Shown here in pieces: positions 55,088 through 64,000 of a stretch of DNA of 64,000 nt. The DNA comes from Campylobacter gastrosuis (GTDB taxonomy: Bacteria; Campylobacterota; Campylobacteria; Campylobacterales; Campylobacteraceae), in NCBI RefSeq assembly GCF_030249845.1, contig NZ_JANURM010000007.1, positions 1-64,000 on the forward strand. The letters run 5' to 3'. Both the position numbers and the translations under genes were made by a program. Every line of letters starts with the position of its first letter. The stretch's first letter is position 1. Below the pieces are notes generated by a model. That model ran no database searches. It had not been told where the DNA came from and saw nothing but the letters and a program-made list of their open reading frames with translations.

Positions 55088-57628
55088 TTAGCTCATTTTT
55101 GGGTCGCTAAATGCACTAAGCTCTGGTGCGACGCCCTTAAATTTCTCAATATTTACTAGTGCTGTGTGGCTTATGTTGCCGTTTGCTAGCTGTGAGGTCG
55201 GTATGTCTATGGTTAGCACATTTGGGCAACCGTTTTTGCAAAGTCCGCTCTCGCTTGGGTCATACCACACGCCCTCGGCTAGTTTTACCACGCCTTTTAG
55301 GATATTTTTTGTTACCTTTGCACCAGCTACCACTTCGCCACGTTTATTAAACACACGCACCAAATCGCCGTCTTTTACGCCAAGCTCCTTTGCATCCTCT
55401 TCGTTTATCCAGATTGGCTCACGATTTGCCACGGCGTATTTATCACGAAGCGTGGTGTTGCTAAACTGCGAGTGAAGGCGGTCTGTCGGGTGAGCTGAGA
55501 TCATATGAAATTTCGCCGGCTTATCCTTCATACCTAGCCACTCAATCGGCTCATACCACATAGGGTGCGGTTTGCAGTCTTCATAGCCCATTTTCTCAAT
55601 CGTTTCAGAGTAAATTTCAATAAGGCCGCTTGGCGTGCCAAGTGCGTTTAGGATCGGATCTTCTCTAAATTCAGCGTATCTTACCCAGCCATCGCTCTCT
55701 GGGGTTGAGCTAAATGTAACTGGCTTATTCTCGCTCCAAAACTCATCAAACGGCTTCATCGGATTTACAAAATCAGGGATTTGGCTTACTTGATTTAGCG
55801 CTGCTTCATAATACTCTCTTATCCAGTCAAACTCGCTCTTGCCGTTATCAGTAAATGCGATAGCCAAACGCTCATCGTAAGCCTTGCAAAGGTCGGTAAA
55901 TACTTGATAATCGTCCTTCGCCTCTGCAAATTTCTCAACGACCTGCTTCATCGGAGCGATATTCATATTTGAATAATCCCCAGTCATCGTTATGTCGTTT
56001 CTCTCATACTCAGTTGTAACTGGAAATACGATATCAGCCATTTTAGCCGTTGGCGTCCAGTAAGGCTCATTTACGACTATTGTCCTTGGCTTTTGCCACG
56101 CTTTTACGAGGCGATTTAGCTCTTGATGATGAACGAACGGATTACCGCCGACCCAGTAGATAAAGTCAATGTCTGGGTAGGTTATCTTTGTGCCGTTGTG
56201 ATTAATCACTTTGCCAGGATTTAAAAGCGCATCGGCTATCCTAGCCACTGGGAATGCGTAGTTTGTCGCCTTTTGAAGCCAGCTCTGACCAGTCCCAGCC
56301 GTAGCCACCGCTTTTGCGACAAAGCGACCATTTTTATCAAATTCACCGCTATCAGTGCCGATAAACTCGCCTTTTTCGTTAAATTTACCCACGCTTGCGC
56401 TATTTACACCGCCAATTACAGCGCCTTTGCAAGTCGGAGCGCCGCCGTTTGAGTAGTGATAGCTAAGTCCAAAGCCACCGCCCGGTAAGCCGATTTGCCC
56501 TAGCATAGAACAAAGCGTTACAAGCATCCAGTGTGGCTGCTCGCCGTGATGAGCGCGCTGCATACCCCAGCCGCTCATAAACATCGTGCGTTTTGCAAAA
56601 AATAGCTCGGCTAACTCTTTAATCATCTTTTCGCTCACGCCAGAAATTTTACTCGCCCATTTTGCGTCTTTTGGCGTTTTATCGGTTTTGCCAAGCAAAT
56701 AAGGTAGGAATTTCTCAAAGCCGTGCGTGTAGTTTGCCATAAATTCCTTGTCGTATTTACCGCTAGTATAAAGATGATGAGCCATACCAAGCATCATTGC
56801 CGTATCGGTATTTGGGCGCGGCGTAACCCACATAGCGTCTTTGAAAAACTCAGCCGTTTCGGTTTTTAGCGGGTCAATGATGATGATTTTTTTACCGCTG
56901 TCCCTTAGTTTTTCAAAATACATAAAGCCCTGCTCATCGGTGCTAGTCCAAGCGATACGAAGGGTCGCTAGCGGATTTGCACCCCAAATAACGACTACTT
57001 CTGAGCTTTCAAGCACGACAGGCCAGCTGGTTTGTTGCTCATAAACCTCTATCGTGCCAAGCACGTGAGGCATAATGATTTGACTAGCACCTGTTGAGTA
57101 ATCGCCCAGTGAGCCGACAAATCCACCGCTTAAATTCATAAATCTATGAAGCAAAATTCGCGAGTTATGCACGTTACCACTTGATTTCCAGCCATAACTC
57201 CCTGCAAATACGCTCTCTAAGCCCTTAGCAGCCCTTGTCTTTTTAAGCTCACGAGCTACTAGCTTAATGGCGTCTTCATATCGCACACGCACCCACTCGT
57301 CCTTACCGCGAAGCTCTGGCTTTGGACTATCTGGGTTTTGTAGGTAGCTTTTTCTAACCATCGGATATTTTATGCGTGATTTATAAACTAGGTCGTGAGT
57401 ATAGTATTGAAGCGGATTATAAACGTCGCTCGTTTTTTGATACGGCTTTGAGCCGATGACCTTGCCGTCTTTAACCTGCACGTTTAGCATACCCCAGTGA
57501 GCGGCGGTAAATACTTCGCCGTTTTTAACTAACCCGGTATTTAGGCTATCTGCAAGTAAATTTTTAGCCGTTACGCTTGAAAGCAAAGGCACAGCCGCTA
57601 AGCCCTTTAAGAAACTTCGTCTTTTCAT
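55088..57628 (-). CDS. torA: TMAO/DMSO-type molybdopterin reductase (TorA-like)
   Basis: A periplasmic molybdenum reductase that probably uses TMAO, DMSO or a related S/N-oxide as respiratory acceptor. The 846-residue protein has a twin-arginine signal (KRRSFLKGLAA, 2-12), then the molybdopterin-binding domains, with the TorA-like segments GSYGWKSSGNVHNSR, SGWGMQRAHHGEQPHW (about 356-371) and HPTDRLHSQFSNTTLRD. There is no N-terminal iron-sulphur cluster motif, typical of this branch. Length equals E. coli TorA (848). The cytochrome c gene lies upstream on the same strand, with a 600-base repeat region between. Confidence 0.88.
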   Translation of the reverse strand: MKRRSFLKGLAAVPLLSSVTAKNLLADSLNTGLVKNGEVFTAAHWGMLNVQVKDGKVIGSKPYQKTSDVYNPLQYYTHDLVYKSRIKYPMVRKSYLQNPDSPKPELRGKDEWVRVRYEDAIKLVARELKKTRAAKGLESVFAGSYGWKSSGNVHNSRILLHRFMNLSGGFVGSLGDYSTGASQIIMPHVLGTIEVYEQQTSWPVVLESSEVVVIWGANPLATLRIAWTSTDEQGFMYFEKLRDSGKKIIIIDPLKTETAEFFKDAMWVTPRPNTDTAMMLGMAHHLYTSGKYDKEFMANYTHGFEKFLPYLLGKTDKTPKDAKWASKISGVSEKMIKELAELFFAKRTMFMSGWGMQRAHHGEQPHWMLVTLCSMLGQIGLPGGGFGLSYHYSNGGAPTCKGAVIGGVNSASVGKFNEKGEFIGTDSGEFDKNGRFVAKAVATAGTGQSWLQKATNYAFPVARIADALLNPGKVINHNGTKITYPDIDFIYWVGGNPFVHHQELNRLVKAWQKPRTIVVNEPYWTPTAKMADIVFPVTTEYERNDITMTGDYSNMNIAPMKQVVEKFAEAKDDYQVFTDLCKAYDERLAIAFTDNGKSEFDWIREYYEAALNQVSQIPDFVNPMKPFDEFWSENKPVTFSSTPESDGWVRYAEFREDPILNALGTPSGLIEIYSETIEKMGYEDCKPHPMWYEPIEWLGMKDKPAKFHMISAHPTDRLHSQFSNTTLRDKYAVANREPIWINEEDAKELGVKDGDLVRVFNKRGEVVAGAKVTKNILKGVVKLAEGVWYDPSESGLCKNGCPNVLTIDIPTSQLANGNISHTALVNIEKFKGVAPELSAFSDPKMS

Positions 57629-58225
57629 TTTTTCTCCTTTTTTTGGCGGTTAAACCGCTGAAAATTTAGTTTGAACTCAAAATTCACAAAAATAATTTGA
57701 GATTATCTCGTGGAGTAAAAAAGATACCCACGAGAAAAACCCATTTAAATCATCTCACAAACCTTTGGGGCTATCTCGTGGAGTAAAAAAGATACCCACG
57801 AAATAAAACCTGCAAAACATAAAAATAACTCGTGCGAAGTATTGCAAAGTTAGACTAGGCGATTTTAAAATTTCAAGCGGAGCATACACGTAGTATGTGA
57901 GCATTGAAATTTTAAAATCAACGAAGTATAACAAAGCAAGACAAGCACCTTTTTTGACCGCAAAAATCCACAAAACGCCTTATCGCAAGATGGCTTTAAA
58001 AATTTAAACGCATTTTTAAATCATCTCACAAACTTTTGGGGCTATCTCGTGGAGCAAAAAAGATACCCACGAGAAAAACCCACAAAAAACCCAAAAATAA
58101 CTCGTGCGAAGTATTGCAAAGTTAGACTAGGCGATTTTAAAATTTCAAGCGGAGCATACACGTAGTATGTGAGCATTGAAATTTTAAAATCAACGAAGTA
58201 TAACAAAGCAAGACAAGCACCTTTT
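57629..58225. repeat. Repeat-rich region between the cytochrome and TorA-like genes
   Basis: Two direct copies of about 212 bases (57744-57955; 58015-58227) contain a 135-base block that is identical (57821-57955; 58093-58227). Its middle is a 59-base palindrome (57861-57919; 58133-58191) with a 16-bp perfect outer stem and a CATAC/GTATG inner stem. A second element, a hairpin with TCTCGTGG/CCACGAGA and a fixed loop, occurs three times (57705-57736, 57774-57801, 58045-58073). No gene is present; the second copy ends within the cytochrome stop codon. Confidence 0.85.
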
Positions 58226-58783
58226 TTATTTAGCGTGTTTTTGCAGGTATTCGGTTATCAACCACTCATCCTTCTTCTCAATCGCCGTCCTGCTTAGCAT
58301 TGATTTAAGCAAGTTTGGCCACTGATTTGCGTTGTATTGATTTGGCTGATGAAGCGAGTGGCACACGCCACAGCTGTTTTGATAAATCTCAGCCGCACGA
58401 GCAAATAGCGGTTTTACATCATCGTAAAAGTCGCCATCATCAACCCAAACGCTAGTTTTTACCAAATCCCACTTGCCGTTTTCGCCCTTTTTAACAAGCT
58501 CTGTTTTAAAATTCGCCGTTTTTGCAAAAGCTAGGGTGAAAATTCTATCCTTGTCGCTGTAATAAAGCACATTTGGGGCGGCTGGGTTTAGGTAGCCTTG
58601 CACCTGTATTTTTAGCTTTTTACCGCTTTTTTCTAGAATTTTAACGCCATTTGTCGGCAAAAGTCTGCCGATTGAGCTTTTTGCGTTTTCATCTGCAAAA
58701 ACCGGCTTTACAATATCGCTATAAACTTCGCCGTTTGCGTAGATTAAACTAGCAAAAAGCGAGGCTAAAAGCACCTTTTTCAT
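58226..58783 (-). CDS. Periplasmic monohaem cytochrome c (partner of the TorA-like reductase)
   Basis: A 185-residue exported protein: signal peptide 1-16 (SLIYA-NG), then an all-helical and beta N-terminal part, and one haem site SCGVCH (about 138-143) near the C-terminus, with a probable Met or His sixth ligand downstream (NLLKSMLSR). It likely carries electrons from the membrane quinol pool to the TorA-like enzyme, replacing the multihaem TorC of enteric bacteria. It is downstream of the response regulator gene by 60 bases and likely under its control. Confidence 0.82.
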   Translation of the reverse strand: MKKVLLASLFASLIYANGEVYSDIVKPVFADENAKSSIGRLLPTNGVKILEKSGKKLKIQVQGYLNPAAPNVLYYSDKDRIFTLAFAKTANFKTELVKKGENGKWDLVKTSVWVDDGDFYDDVKPLFARAAEIYQNSCGVCHSLHQPNQYNANQWPNLLKSMLSRTAIEKKDEWLITEYLQKHAK

Positions 58784-58843
58784 ACCTTCTCCTTTAAAAA
58801 TTTTTAACTATTTTAATTAAAAAGTATGATTAAAGTATGATTT

Positions 58844-59572
58844 TTAGATATATCTGATTTCGTTTTGAGTTCGTAGGTTTTCGTGCTGTAAATTTAGCTT
58901 GTAGCCAAGCCCCTGCGCGTTTAAAATAAGCTCGCTATAAAGCTTTTTGCGAAGCTTATAAACAAACGAGCGTATCGTATCTAGCGTGCAACTCTCATCA
59001 TACCAAACGCAGTTTGCAAGCATTTCAAAGGTTACGATTCGGTTTTGATTTTTTAAAAATAGATGAAGAATTTCACGTTCTTTTTTTGTTAAGCTTACAG
59101 CCTTTTTATCCTTAAAAAGCTCCTTTGAAAATGCGTTAAAAGTAAAGCCGTTGCCTAAATTTATACTTGCAAAATCGCTTTGAAAGCTGTTTGCGATAAA
59201 TGAAAGCTTCATTATCAAATCGCGCTTTTCGCACGGCTTTTTAAGCACTCCAACGCTTTTAAGATCAATAGCTTTAAAGATATTTTCATCGCTATCATAA
59301 GCCGTTAGAAACAAAATCGGCACGCTCTGGTCGCTTTGCCTGATGATTTTTGCCATTTCAAGACCGCTTAGCTTTGGCATATTTATGTCAGTTAGGATTA
59401 AATTTGGCGATTTTTGAGTGAAAATTTCAATGGCTTCGTGCGAATTTAAGGCTGTAAAAATTTCGCTTACATAGCCTAAAAGTGCCTGTTTTAGGGCGTC
59501 AAGCAAGAGCTCATCATCATCAACGATTAAAATTCTCACACCCTTTAAAATCTCTTTTATCTTTGCATACAT
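58844..59572 (-). CDS. OmpR-type response regulator
   Basis: A 242-residue DNA-binding regulator: receiver domain (about 10-135) with DDD at the acidic pocket, phospho-acceptor Asp62 (LTDINMP), Thr and Lys in TAYDS and KKPCE, and a winged-helix OmpR/PhoB domain at about 145-230 (LTKKEREILHLFLKNQNRIVTFEMLANCVW). It overlaps the sensor gene upstream by 16 bases. Just downstream is the cytochrome gene of the TorA-like system, so control of anaerobic N/S-oxide respiration is likely. Confidence 0.9.
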   Translation of the reverse strand: MYAKIKEILKGVRILIVDDDELLLDALKQALLGYVSEIFTALNSHEAIEIFTQKSPNLILTDINMPKLSGLEMAKIIRQSDQSVPILFLTAYDSDENIFKAIDLKSVGVLKKPCEKRDLIMKLSFIANSFQSDFASINLGNGFTFNAFSKELFKDKKAVSLTKKEREILHLFLKNQNRIVTFEMLANCVWYDESCTLDTIRSFVYKLRKKLYSELILNAQGLGYKLNLQHENLRTQNEIRYI

Positions 59573-60627
59573 TTTGCTTTATCCTGTAAATGTAGCGAAA
59601 ATTTTGTAGGATTTTTTGGGCTTTTTAGCCTTAAATCTCCGCCTAAATTTTGAGCCAAAAGGCGTGCGACGTAAAGCCCCATACCAGTGCCACTTTTGTT
59701 TTTTGTGGTAAAAAACGGCTCAAAAATCATATTTTTTTGCCTAATGCCAGTGCCGTTATCAGCGACGCTAATTATAAACTCATTGCCACTTTTTTCAAGG
59801 CAAATCGTGATTTTTGGGGCTTGGTTTTTATAATTTAGGGCGTCTTTTGCGTTTGAGATTAGACTTAAAAGGATCTGTTTTATCTGTGCGCCGTTACTTT
59901 TTATGGCGTATTTTTGGCTCTTATCGTAGATGATTTCAAGCGAAATTCCACGCTCATTTAGCTTTTGGCGGACGATAAAAACCAGCTCATTTATTAGTAA
60001 ATCAAGGCTGACTTTGCTAATTTTCTCATCGTTTTTGTAAAATTTCACAAAGGCGTTTGTCGTTTCATTCATCAGTTTTAGCCCCTGCTTTACCCTTAAA
60101 ATATGTGAATTTATGGCAGCCAAATCGCCGTTTTTAACACACTCGCTAATCTCATCAAGGCTTAAAAACACCGCATTTATGGGGCTTTGGTGCTGATGAG
60201 ATATGGCACTCATCATCTCGCCAAGACTTGCCATTTTTGAGTTTAGACTTAGCATATGTGTTTGCTTGATTTTTTCATTTTCAAGGGCTTTTTCGTAGCT
60301 TATGTCGCTTGCTGTAACGATTAATCCGTCAAAGAGAGTGCCGTTTTTTAGGACATTTGCGACATTTATACGAAAATATGAGCCATCTTTAACGATGATA
60401 TTTTCAAATAAATTTTTGCTACTTAATTTTTGGTTAAAAATTTCTACCAAAAATGAGAGTTGGGCGACATTTTTTACTAAATTTTCTAAATTTTGCCCCA
60501 AAAATGACTTTGAAGCAAGGACAAAAATGCTCTCAAATTTTTTATTTATAAAGCTAATTTTACCGCTCTCATCAATGCACAAAACTGCCAAATTTGGGCT
60601 TTTTGCCAGTGCTTGGTTGATATTCAA
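59557..60627 (-). CDS. Soluble sensor histidine kinase
   Basis: A 356-residue kinase with no membrane helix. It has a PAS-like domain (about 6-115) that would sense a cytoplasmic signal, a dimerisation domain with phospho-His144 in SAISHQHQSPINAVF, and an ATPase with the usual boxes: N box LISNAKDAL, DNGTGI, EPFFTTKNKSGTGMGLYVARLL. The gene begins 3 bases after the ribBA stop and overlaps the response regulator gene. Sensor and regulator are a two-component system next to the TorA-like operon. Confidence 0.88.
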   Translation of the reverse strand: MNINQALAKSPNLAVLCIDESGKISFINKKFESIFVLASKSFLGQNLENLVKNVAQLSFLVEIFNQKLSSKNLFENIIVKDGSYFRINVANVLKNGTLFDGLIVTASDISYEKALENEKIKQTHMLSLNSKMASLGEMMSAISHQHQSPINAVFLSLDEISECVKNGDLAAINSHILRVKQGLKLMNETTNAFVKFYKNDEKISKVSLDLLINELVFIVRQKLNERGISLEIIYDKSQKYAIKSNGAQIKQILLSLISNAKDALNYKNQAPKITICLEKSGNEFIISVADNGTGIRQKNMIFEPFFTTKNKSGTGMGLYVARLLAQNLGGDLRLKSPKNPTKFSLHLQDKAKCMQR

Positions 60628-60630
60628 GGC

Positions 60631-61638
60631 TTACCTGTAAGCGACGATATTTAGCCCAAATCCGCTAATGCCGACAAATTCTTTTTTATTTGAGCTTAAA
60701 AGCTCAATCTCGCTAATGCCAAAGTGCTTTAAAATTTGTGCGCCGATGCCGTAGTCTTTGGTGTTTTCGCCGTTTGTATCGCTGTCTAAAAAGACTAAAA
60801 CTCCGCCGTTTTGGCTTAAAAATTTCACGCCTTGCATAAACTCATCAAATTTTTGACTACTTAAAAGCTCGTAATCTTTGGCGATTTTGTGGAATTTCAC
60901 GTTTGTTTTTGGCAAAATTTCGCCAAAAGTAAATGCCACGTGAGTTTGGTTTTTGTGATCTTTTATCTCGTATTTTAATGCCTTAAATCCGCAAAGCTCC
61001 GATAAAATCGGCTCTTTTACATCTATTAGGCTCTCGCTGTTTAGGCGGTATTCAACCAAATCTGAAACGGCGACCATATTTATGCCGTGCTGTTTGCAAA
61101 AAATTTCTAAATAATCGCGCCTTGCCATTGTGCCATCATCTTTTACAATCTCACAAATGGCTGCCATTGGTACAATCCCAGCCAAACGGCACAAATCAAC
61201 CGAGCCTTCGGTGTGTCCGGTTCGTTCTAAGACTCCGCCGTTTTTAGCAATGAGTGGGAATATGTGTCCGGGGCGGACAAAGTCCTCTGGCTTTGAGAGT
61301 GGGTCAGCAGCAAGTCTCATCGTAATGTCGCGCTCATAGGCGCTAACGCCGGTGGTTACGCACTTTGCGTCAATTGTAATGGTAAAAGCCGTCTCGTGGC
61401 TTGAAGTGTTTTTATCCACCATAAGTGGCAGATTTAGGCGTTTTGCGTTGGCCTCATCCATAGCTAGGCACAAAATCCCCTTTGCCTGAGTGATTGTAAA
61501 ATTTACCTTTGCCATATCGCTTAAAGCAGCGGCAAATACGATATCTCCTTCGTTTTCTCTATCCTCATCATCAACCATAACAATCATTTTGCCATTTCTT
61601 AAATCCTCAATGGCTTGTCTTACCTTTTGAAATTTCAT
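60631..61638 (-). CDS. ribBA: RibBA-type protein: active DHBP synthase, degenerate GTP cyclohydrolase II
   Basis: The N-terminal half (about 1-200) is 3,4-dihydroxy-2-butanone-4-phosphate synthase of riboflavin synthesis, with DDEDRENEGDIVFAA, GHTEGSVDLCRLAG and RDYLEIF. The C-terminal half (about 205-335) has the GTP cyclohydrolase II end (YGIGAQILKHFG), but it lacks the HSECLTGD...CDCG zinc motif (no matching cysteines). So only the first activity is likely, and a separate ribA must exist. The 335-residue length is short of full RibBA (about 400). It is separate from ribH in this genome. Confidence 0.88.
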   Translation of the reverse strand: MKFQKVRQAIEDLRNGKMIVMVDDEDRENEGDIVFAAALSDMAKVNFTITQAKGILCLAMDEANAKRLNLPLMVDKNTSSHETAFTITIDAKCVTTGVSAYERDITMRLAADPLSKPEDFVRPGHIFPLIAKNGGVLERTGHTEGSVDLCRLAGIVPMAAICEIVKDDGTMARRDYLEIFCKQHGINMVAVSDLVEYRLNSESLIDVKEPILSELCGFKALKYEIKDHKNQTHVAFTFGEILPKTNVKFHKIAKDYELLSSQKFDEFMQGVKFLSQNGGVLVFLDSDTNGENTKDYGIGAQILKHFGISEIELLSSNKKEFVGISGFGLNIVAYR

Positions 61639-61681
61639 CGCTTGTCCTTGTAGTTTAGATTATGCGATTATATTGAGTTTT

Positions 61682-62173
61682 TTATGAGTTTTGGTTTAAA
61701 AAGCTTTTTTCTAAATTTAGCAAAAATTGCTTGGTTTTAACGCCACCAAAGCCAGAATATCCGCCAAGTCCGCACACGCTAACGACCCTGTGGCAGGGGA
61801 TTATGATTGGGATTTTGTTTTTTGCGTTTGCTGTGCCAGCTGCTCTAAATGCGTTTTTAAATCCGGCGTTTTGGGCTAACTCTTTGTAGGTGATTGTCGT
61901 TGCGTAGGGGATTTTTAAAAGCTGGGCGTAAATTTTTTGCATAAATAAAGTGCCATAAAGTCTAACTGGCGTGCGAAAATTTTGCAAAGTGCCGTTAAAA
62001 TAGGCATCAAGCTCGGCTAAACAGAGATTTAAAATTTCATTTTTAACCGCTACTTTTTGATAATCTTTAACAAAATTAATCTCGCAAACAGCATCTTTTG
62101 TAGCTAAAATTTCTAAAACACAAATTGGCGATTTAAAGTAGCAAATGTCTAAAAATTCGCTAGTTTTAGGCAT
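61682..62173 (-). CDS. ogt: Methylated-DNA-protein cysteine methyltransferase
   Basis: A suicidal repair enzyme that moves alkyl groups from O6-guanine to its own cysteine. The 163-residue protein has the active site IPCHRVV (Cys at about 128) in IIIPCHRVVSVCGLGGYSGFGGVKTKQFLL and the recognition helix FRAAGTANAKN. It starts one base from accA. The length is standard for the Ogt type without the Ada regulatory part. Confidence 0.94.
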   Translation of the reverse strand: MPKTSEFLDICYFKSPICVLEILATKDAVCEINFVKDYQKVAVKNEILNLCLAELDAYFNGTLQNFRTPVRLYGTLFMQKIYAQLLKIPYATTITYKELAQNAGFKNAFRAAGTANAKNKIPIIIPCHRVVSVCGLGGYSGFGGVKTKQFLLNLEKSFLNQNS

Positions 62174-63109
62174 TTACTCTTCGTAAGCACCGATTGAGAG
62201 AATTTTCTCAACCCTTTTTTCAACAAGCTCGTTAATATTTAGCTCTTTTAGCTTTGCAAGTTCGGTTAAAAAATACTCGCCAAGTGCCTTTGCAGCACTT
62301 ACCTTATCTCTATGAGCCCCATTTATCGGCTCTGGTATAACATCATCAATGAGTTTTAGCGACTTTAAATCATCGGCTGTGATTTTCATCACCTTTGTGG
62401 CTTGTTCTTGTTTGAGTGGGTCATTCCACAAAATCGCCGCACAACCCTCTGGCGAAATAACCGAAAAGACCGAGTTTTTCATCATCGCAAGTCTATCAGC
62501 AACGCCTATTGCGAGCGCTCCACCACTGCCACCTTCGCCGATGACTACGGCTATTGTTGGAGTTTTTAAATTTGCAAATTCAAAAAGATTTCTAGCGATA
62601 GCCTCGCTCTGACCTCGCTCTTCTGCACCAACGCCCGGATACGCACCCGGAGTGTCAATTAAAAATAGTATCGGCAGGGCAAATTTTTCAGCCATTTTTG
62701 CCACTCTTAACGCCTTTCGGTAGCCCTCGGGATGAGGCATACCAAAATTTCGTTTTAGCTTGTTTTTCGTGCCTCTGCCCTTTTGTTCGCCAATTACCAC
62801 GACCTTTTGACCGCTTAAATAACCGATATAGCAAACAATAGCAGGGTCATCTCTATACGCTCTGTCGCCGTGAATTTCATAACAATCAGTAAGCAACGCC
62901 CTAATGTAGTCAATCGCATAAGGGCGGTCTGGGTGGCGTGCTAACTGCAAACGCTGGTATTCGTTTAGGTTTTTATAGACCTTTGTGACCTCTTTTTCTA
63001 AATTTTTATTTAAAATCTCAACGGCGTGCTCATCGCCACGAATTTTCGCCGTTGCAATATCATCATCTATCTGTTTTATGCTCTTTTCAAAATCCAAATA
63101 GCTTGACAT
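62174..63109 (-). CDS. accA: Acetyl-CoA carboxylase carboxyltransferase alpha subunit
   Basis: One half of the carboxyltransferase that makes malonyl-CoA for fatty acid synthesis. The 311-residue protein has the [29 protein letters not shown] segment and the oxyanion motif [12 protein letters not shown] (about 197-208), with [19 protein letters not shown]. Length is near the family norm (about 319). It sits one base after fabF and touches ogt, a compact fatty acid operon. Confidence 0.97.
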   Translation of the reverse strand: MSSYLDFEKSIKQIDDDIATAKIRGDEHAVEILNKNLEKEVTKVYKNLNEYQRLQLARHPDRPYAIDYIRALLTDCYEIHGDRAYRDDPAIVCYIGYLSGQKVVVIGEQKGRGTKNKLKRNFGMPHPEGYRKALRVAKMAEKFALPILFLIDTPGAYPGVGAEERGQSEAIARNLFEFANLKTPTIAVVIGEGGSGGALAIGVADRLAMMKNSVFSVISPEGCAAILWNDPLKQEQATKVMKITADDLKSLKLIDDVIPEPINGAHRDKVSAAKALGEYFLTELAKLKELNINELVEKRVEKILSIGAYEE

Positions 63110-63110
63110 T

Positions 63111-64000
63111 TTAATCTACTTTCTTAAAAATTACCGAGCCGTTTGTGCCACCAAAGCCAAATGAGTTACTCATTACAGCCTTTAACTCCGCCTTTCTAGC
63201 TACGTTTGGCACGTAGTCTAGGTCGCAATCAGGGTCTGGCGTGATTTGATTTATGGTCGGTGGGATAATGCCATCACGTATCGCCATAACCGAAATAACC
63301 GCCTCAATCGCACCAGCACCGCCTAAGCAGTGTCCGGTTTGTCCCTTTGTTGAGCTTACTGGTGGGCAGTTTGTGCCAAAAATTTCTTTTAGGGCTGCTG
63401 TTTCGTTTTTGTCATTTGTAGGCGTTGATGTGCCGTGTGCATTTACGTAATCAATCTTTAAATTCCCAGCCATTTTTAGGGCTTGTTTCATCGCATTTGC
63501 CGGACCTTCAAGCGTTGGCGAAGTGATATGATATGCATCTCCGCTCTCGCCAAAACCGACTATTTCAGCGTAAATTCTAGCCCCTCTTGCCTTTGCTGCC
63601 TCATACTCTTCAAGCACCAAAGCGCCAGCACCCTCGCCCATTACAAAGCCATCTCTATCGCCATCAAATGGGCGTGAGGCGTGTTCTGGGTCGTCGTTTC
63701 TTGTTGAGAGTGCCTTCATAGCGGCAAATCCGCCAACACCAACGCCACAAATCGTTGATTCAGCACCGACAACTAGCATTTTATCAGCCTGTCCTAGCAT
63801 TATACACTTTGCGCCTTGTGAAAGTGCGTGAGTGCCAGCGGCACAAGCGGTAACACTTGATAAATTTGGTCCTTGAAGTTTATGATTGATTGAAACTATG
63901 CCACCAAGCATATTAACAAGAGCTGAGGGGATGAAAAAAGGCGAAATTTTTCTCACGCCCTTTTCTACTAATGTTTGAGAATTTTTCTCAATATTTGGCA
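63111..64000 (-). CDS. fabF: Beta-ketoacyl-ACP synthase II, C-terminal part (runs off right edge)
   Basis: Elongates fatty acids by Claisen condensation. The visible 296 residues include the active site TACAAGTHA (nucleophile Cys), the catalytic histidines NAHGTSTP and [12 protein letters not shown], and the end [13 protein letters not shown]. The frame stays open upstream of the GTG at 63956 to the window edge ([22 protein letters not shown]), which matches FabF, so the true start is to the right. It overlaps nothing and is followed by accA. Confidence 0.97.
   Translation of the reverse strand, partial: PNIEKNSQTLVEKGVRKISPFFIPSALVNMLGGIVSINHKLQGPNLSSVTACAAGTHALSQGAKCIMLGQADKMLVVGAESTICGVGVGGFAAMKALSTRNDDPEHASRPFDGDRDGFVMGEGAGALVLEEYEAAKARGARIYAEIVGFGESGDAYHITSPTLEGPANAMKQALKMAGNLKIDYVNAHGTSTPTNDKNETAALKEIFGTNCPPVSSTKGQTGHCLGGAGAIEAVISVMAIRDGIIPPTINQITPDPDCDLDYVPNVARKAELKAVMSNSFGFGGTNGSVIFKKVD

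Noticed and set aside
57705-58227. CRISPR array
   Set aside because: The repeats are too few and too long, the spacing is not that of spacers, and no cas gene is present.

Overview
The window is AT-rich DNA from a Campylobacter (Campylobacterota). The evidence is gene content and order: peb4-type isomerase next to fba, the order nifU-like/TPR/murE, flavodoxin beside a DUF2325 gene, por, a TorA-like reductase with a one-haem cytochrome c, a small FlaC-type flagellin, and a kdsA-ribH-nusB-pyrF cluster. I cannot fix the species; nothing points to C. jejuni itself and a less studied lineage is likely.

Layout. 1-2.6 kb: the first codons of a flagellin with a sigma-28 promoter, then rho, then a tRNA cluster with Asp, Val and Lys genes in duplicate, one tRNA-Glu(CTC), one odd Glu-like gene and a tRNA-Lys remnant. 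2.6-6 kb: sstT, pepF and an SspB-like small gene. 6-11.8 kb: a Fur-box-preceded TonB receptor, queH and a YedE-family transporter. 12-15.2 kb: a subtilisin-type autotransporter with ten G in its signal peptide, very probably phase variable. 15.2-22.4 kb: peb4, fba, a MotA-like/OmpA-like pair, a PLP enzyme, hisD and flaC. 22.7-31.4 kb (mostly minus strand): a GGDEF-EAL protein, rnhB, panD, murE, nfu, an M48 lipoprotein, a DUF411 protein, and the flavodoxin operon. 31.5-38.8 kb: pyruvate:flavodoxin oxidoreductase, guaA, nhaD and a previously easy-to-miss 50-residue lipoprotein. 38.8-44.7 kb: a DciA-like gene, uvrC and two degenerate signalling proteins. 44.7-51.4 kb: pyrF, nusB, ribH, a BcgI-like restriction-modification system, kdsA and an EamA transporter. 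51.5-64 kb: der, aroK, trpS, a TMAO-type reductase module with its cytochrome and two-component system, ribBA, ogt, accA and the end of fabF.

How the parts fit. Flavodoxin and pyruvate:flavodoxin oxidoreductase are neighbours and probable redox partners. The TorA-like enzyme, its cytochrome c and the sensor/regulator pair form a respiratory module. The rest is mainly housekeeping.

The most notable accessory element is the restriction-modification system inserted between ribH and kdsA. Its specificity locus has a (GA)25 repeat that sets whether target-recognition domain 1 fuses to domain 2; one unit fewer would restore the fusion. A third recognition module lies just beyond, separated by a second, short GA junction. 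With the G10 tract in the autotransporter and a T13 spacer in the flagellin promoter, the window holds three candidate simple-repeat switches.

Intergenic DNA near 35.5, 53.5 and 57.7-58.2 kb carries hairpin-rich repeated elements, including two identical 135-bp copies each with a 59-bp palindrome.
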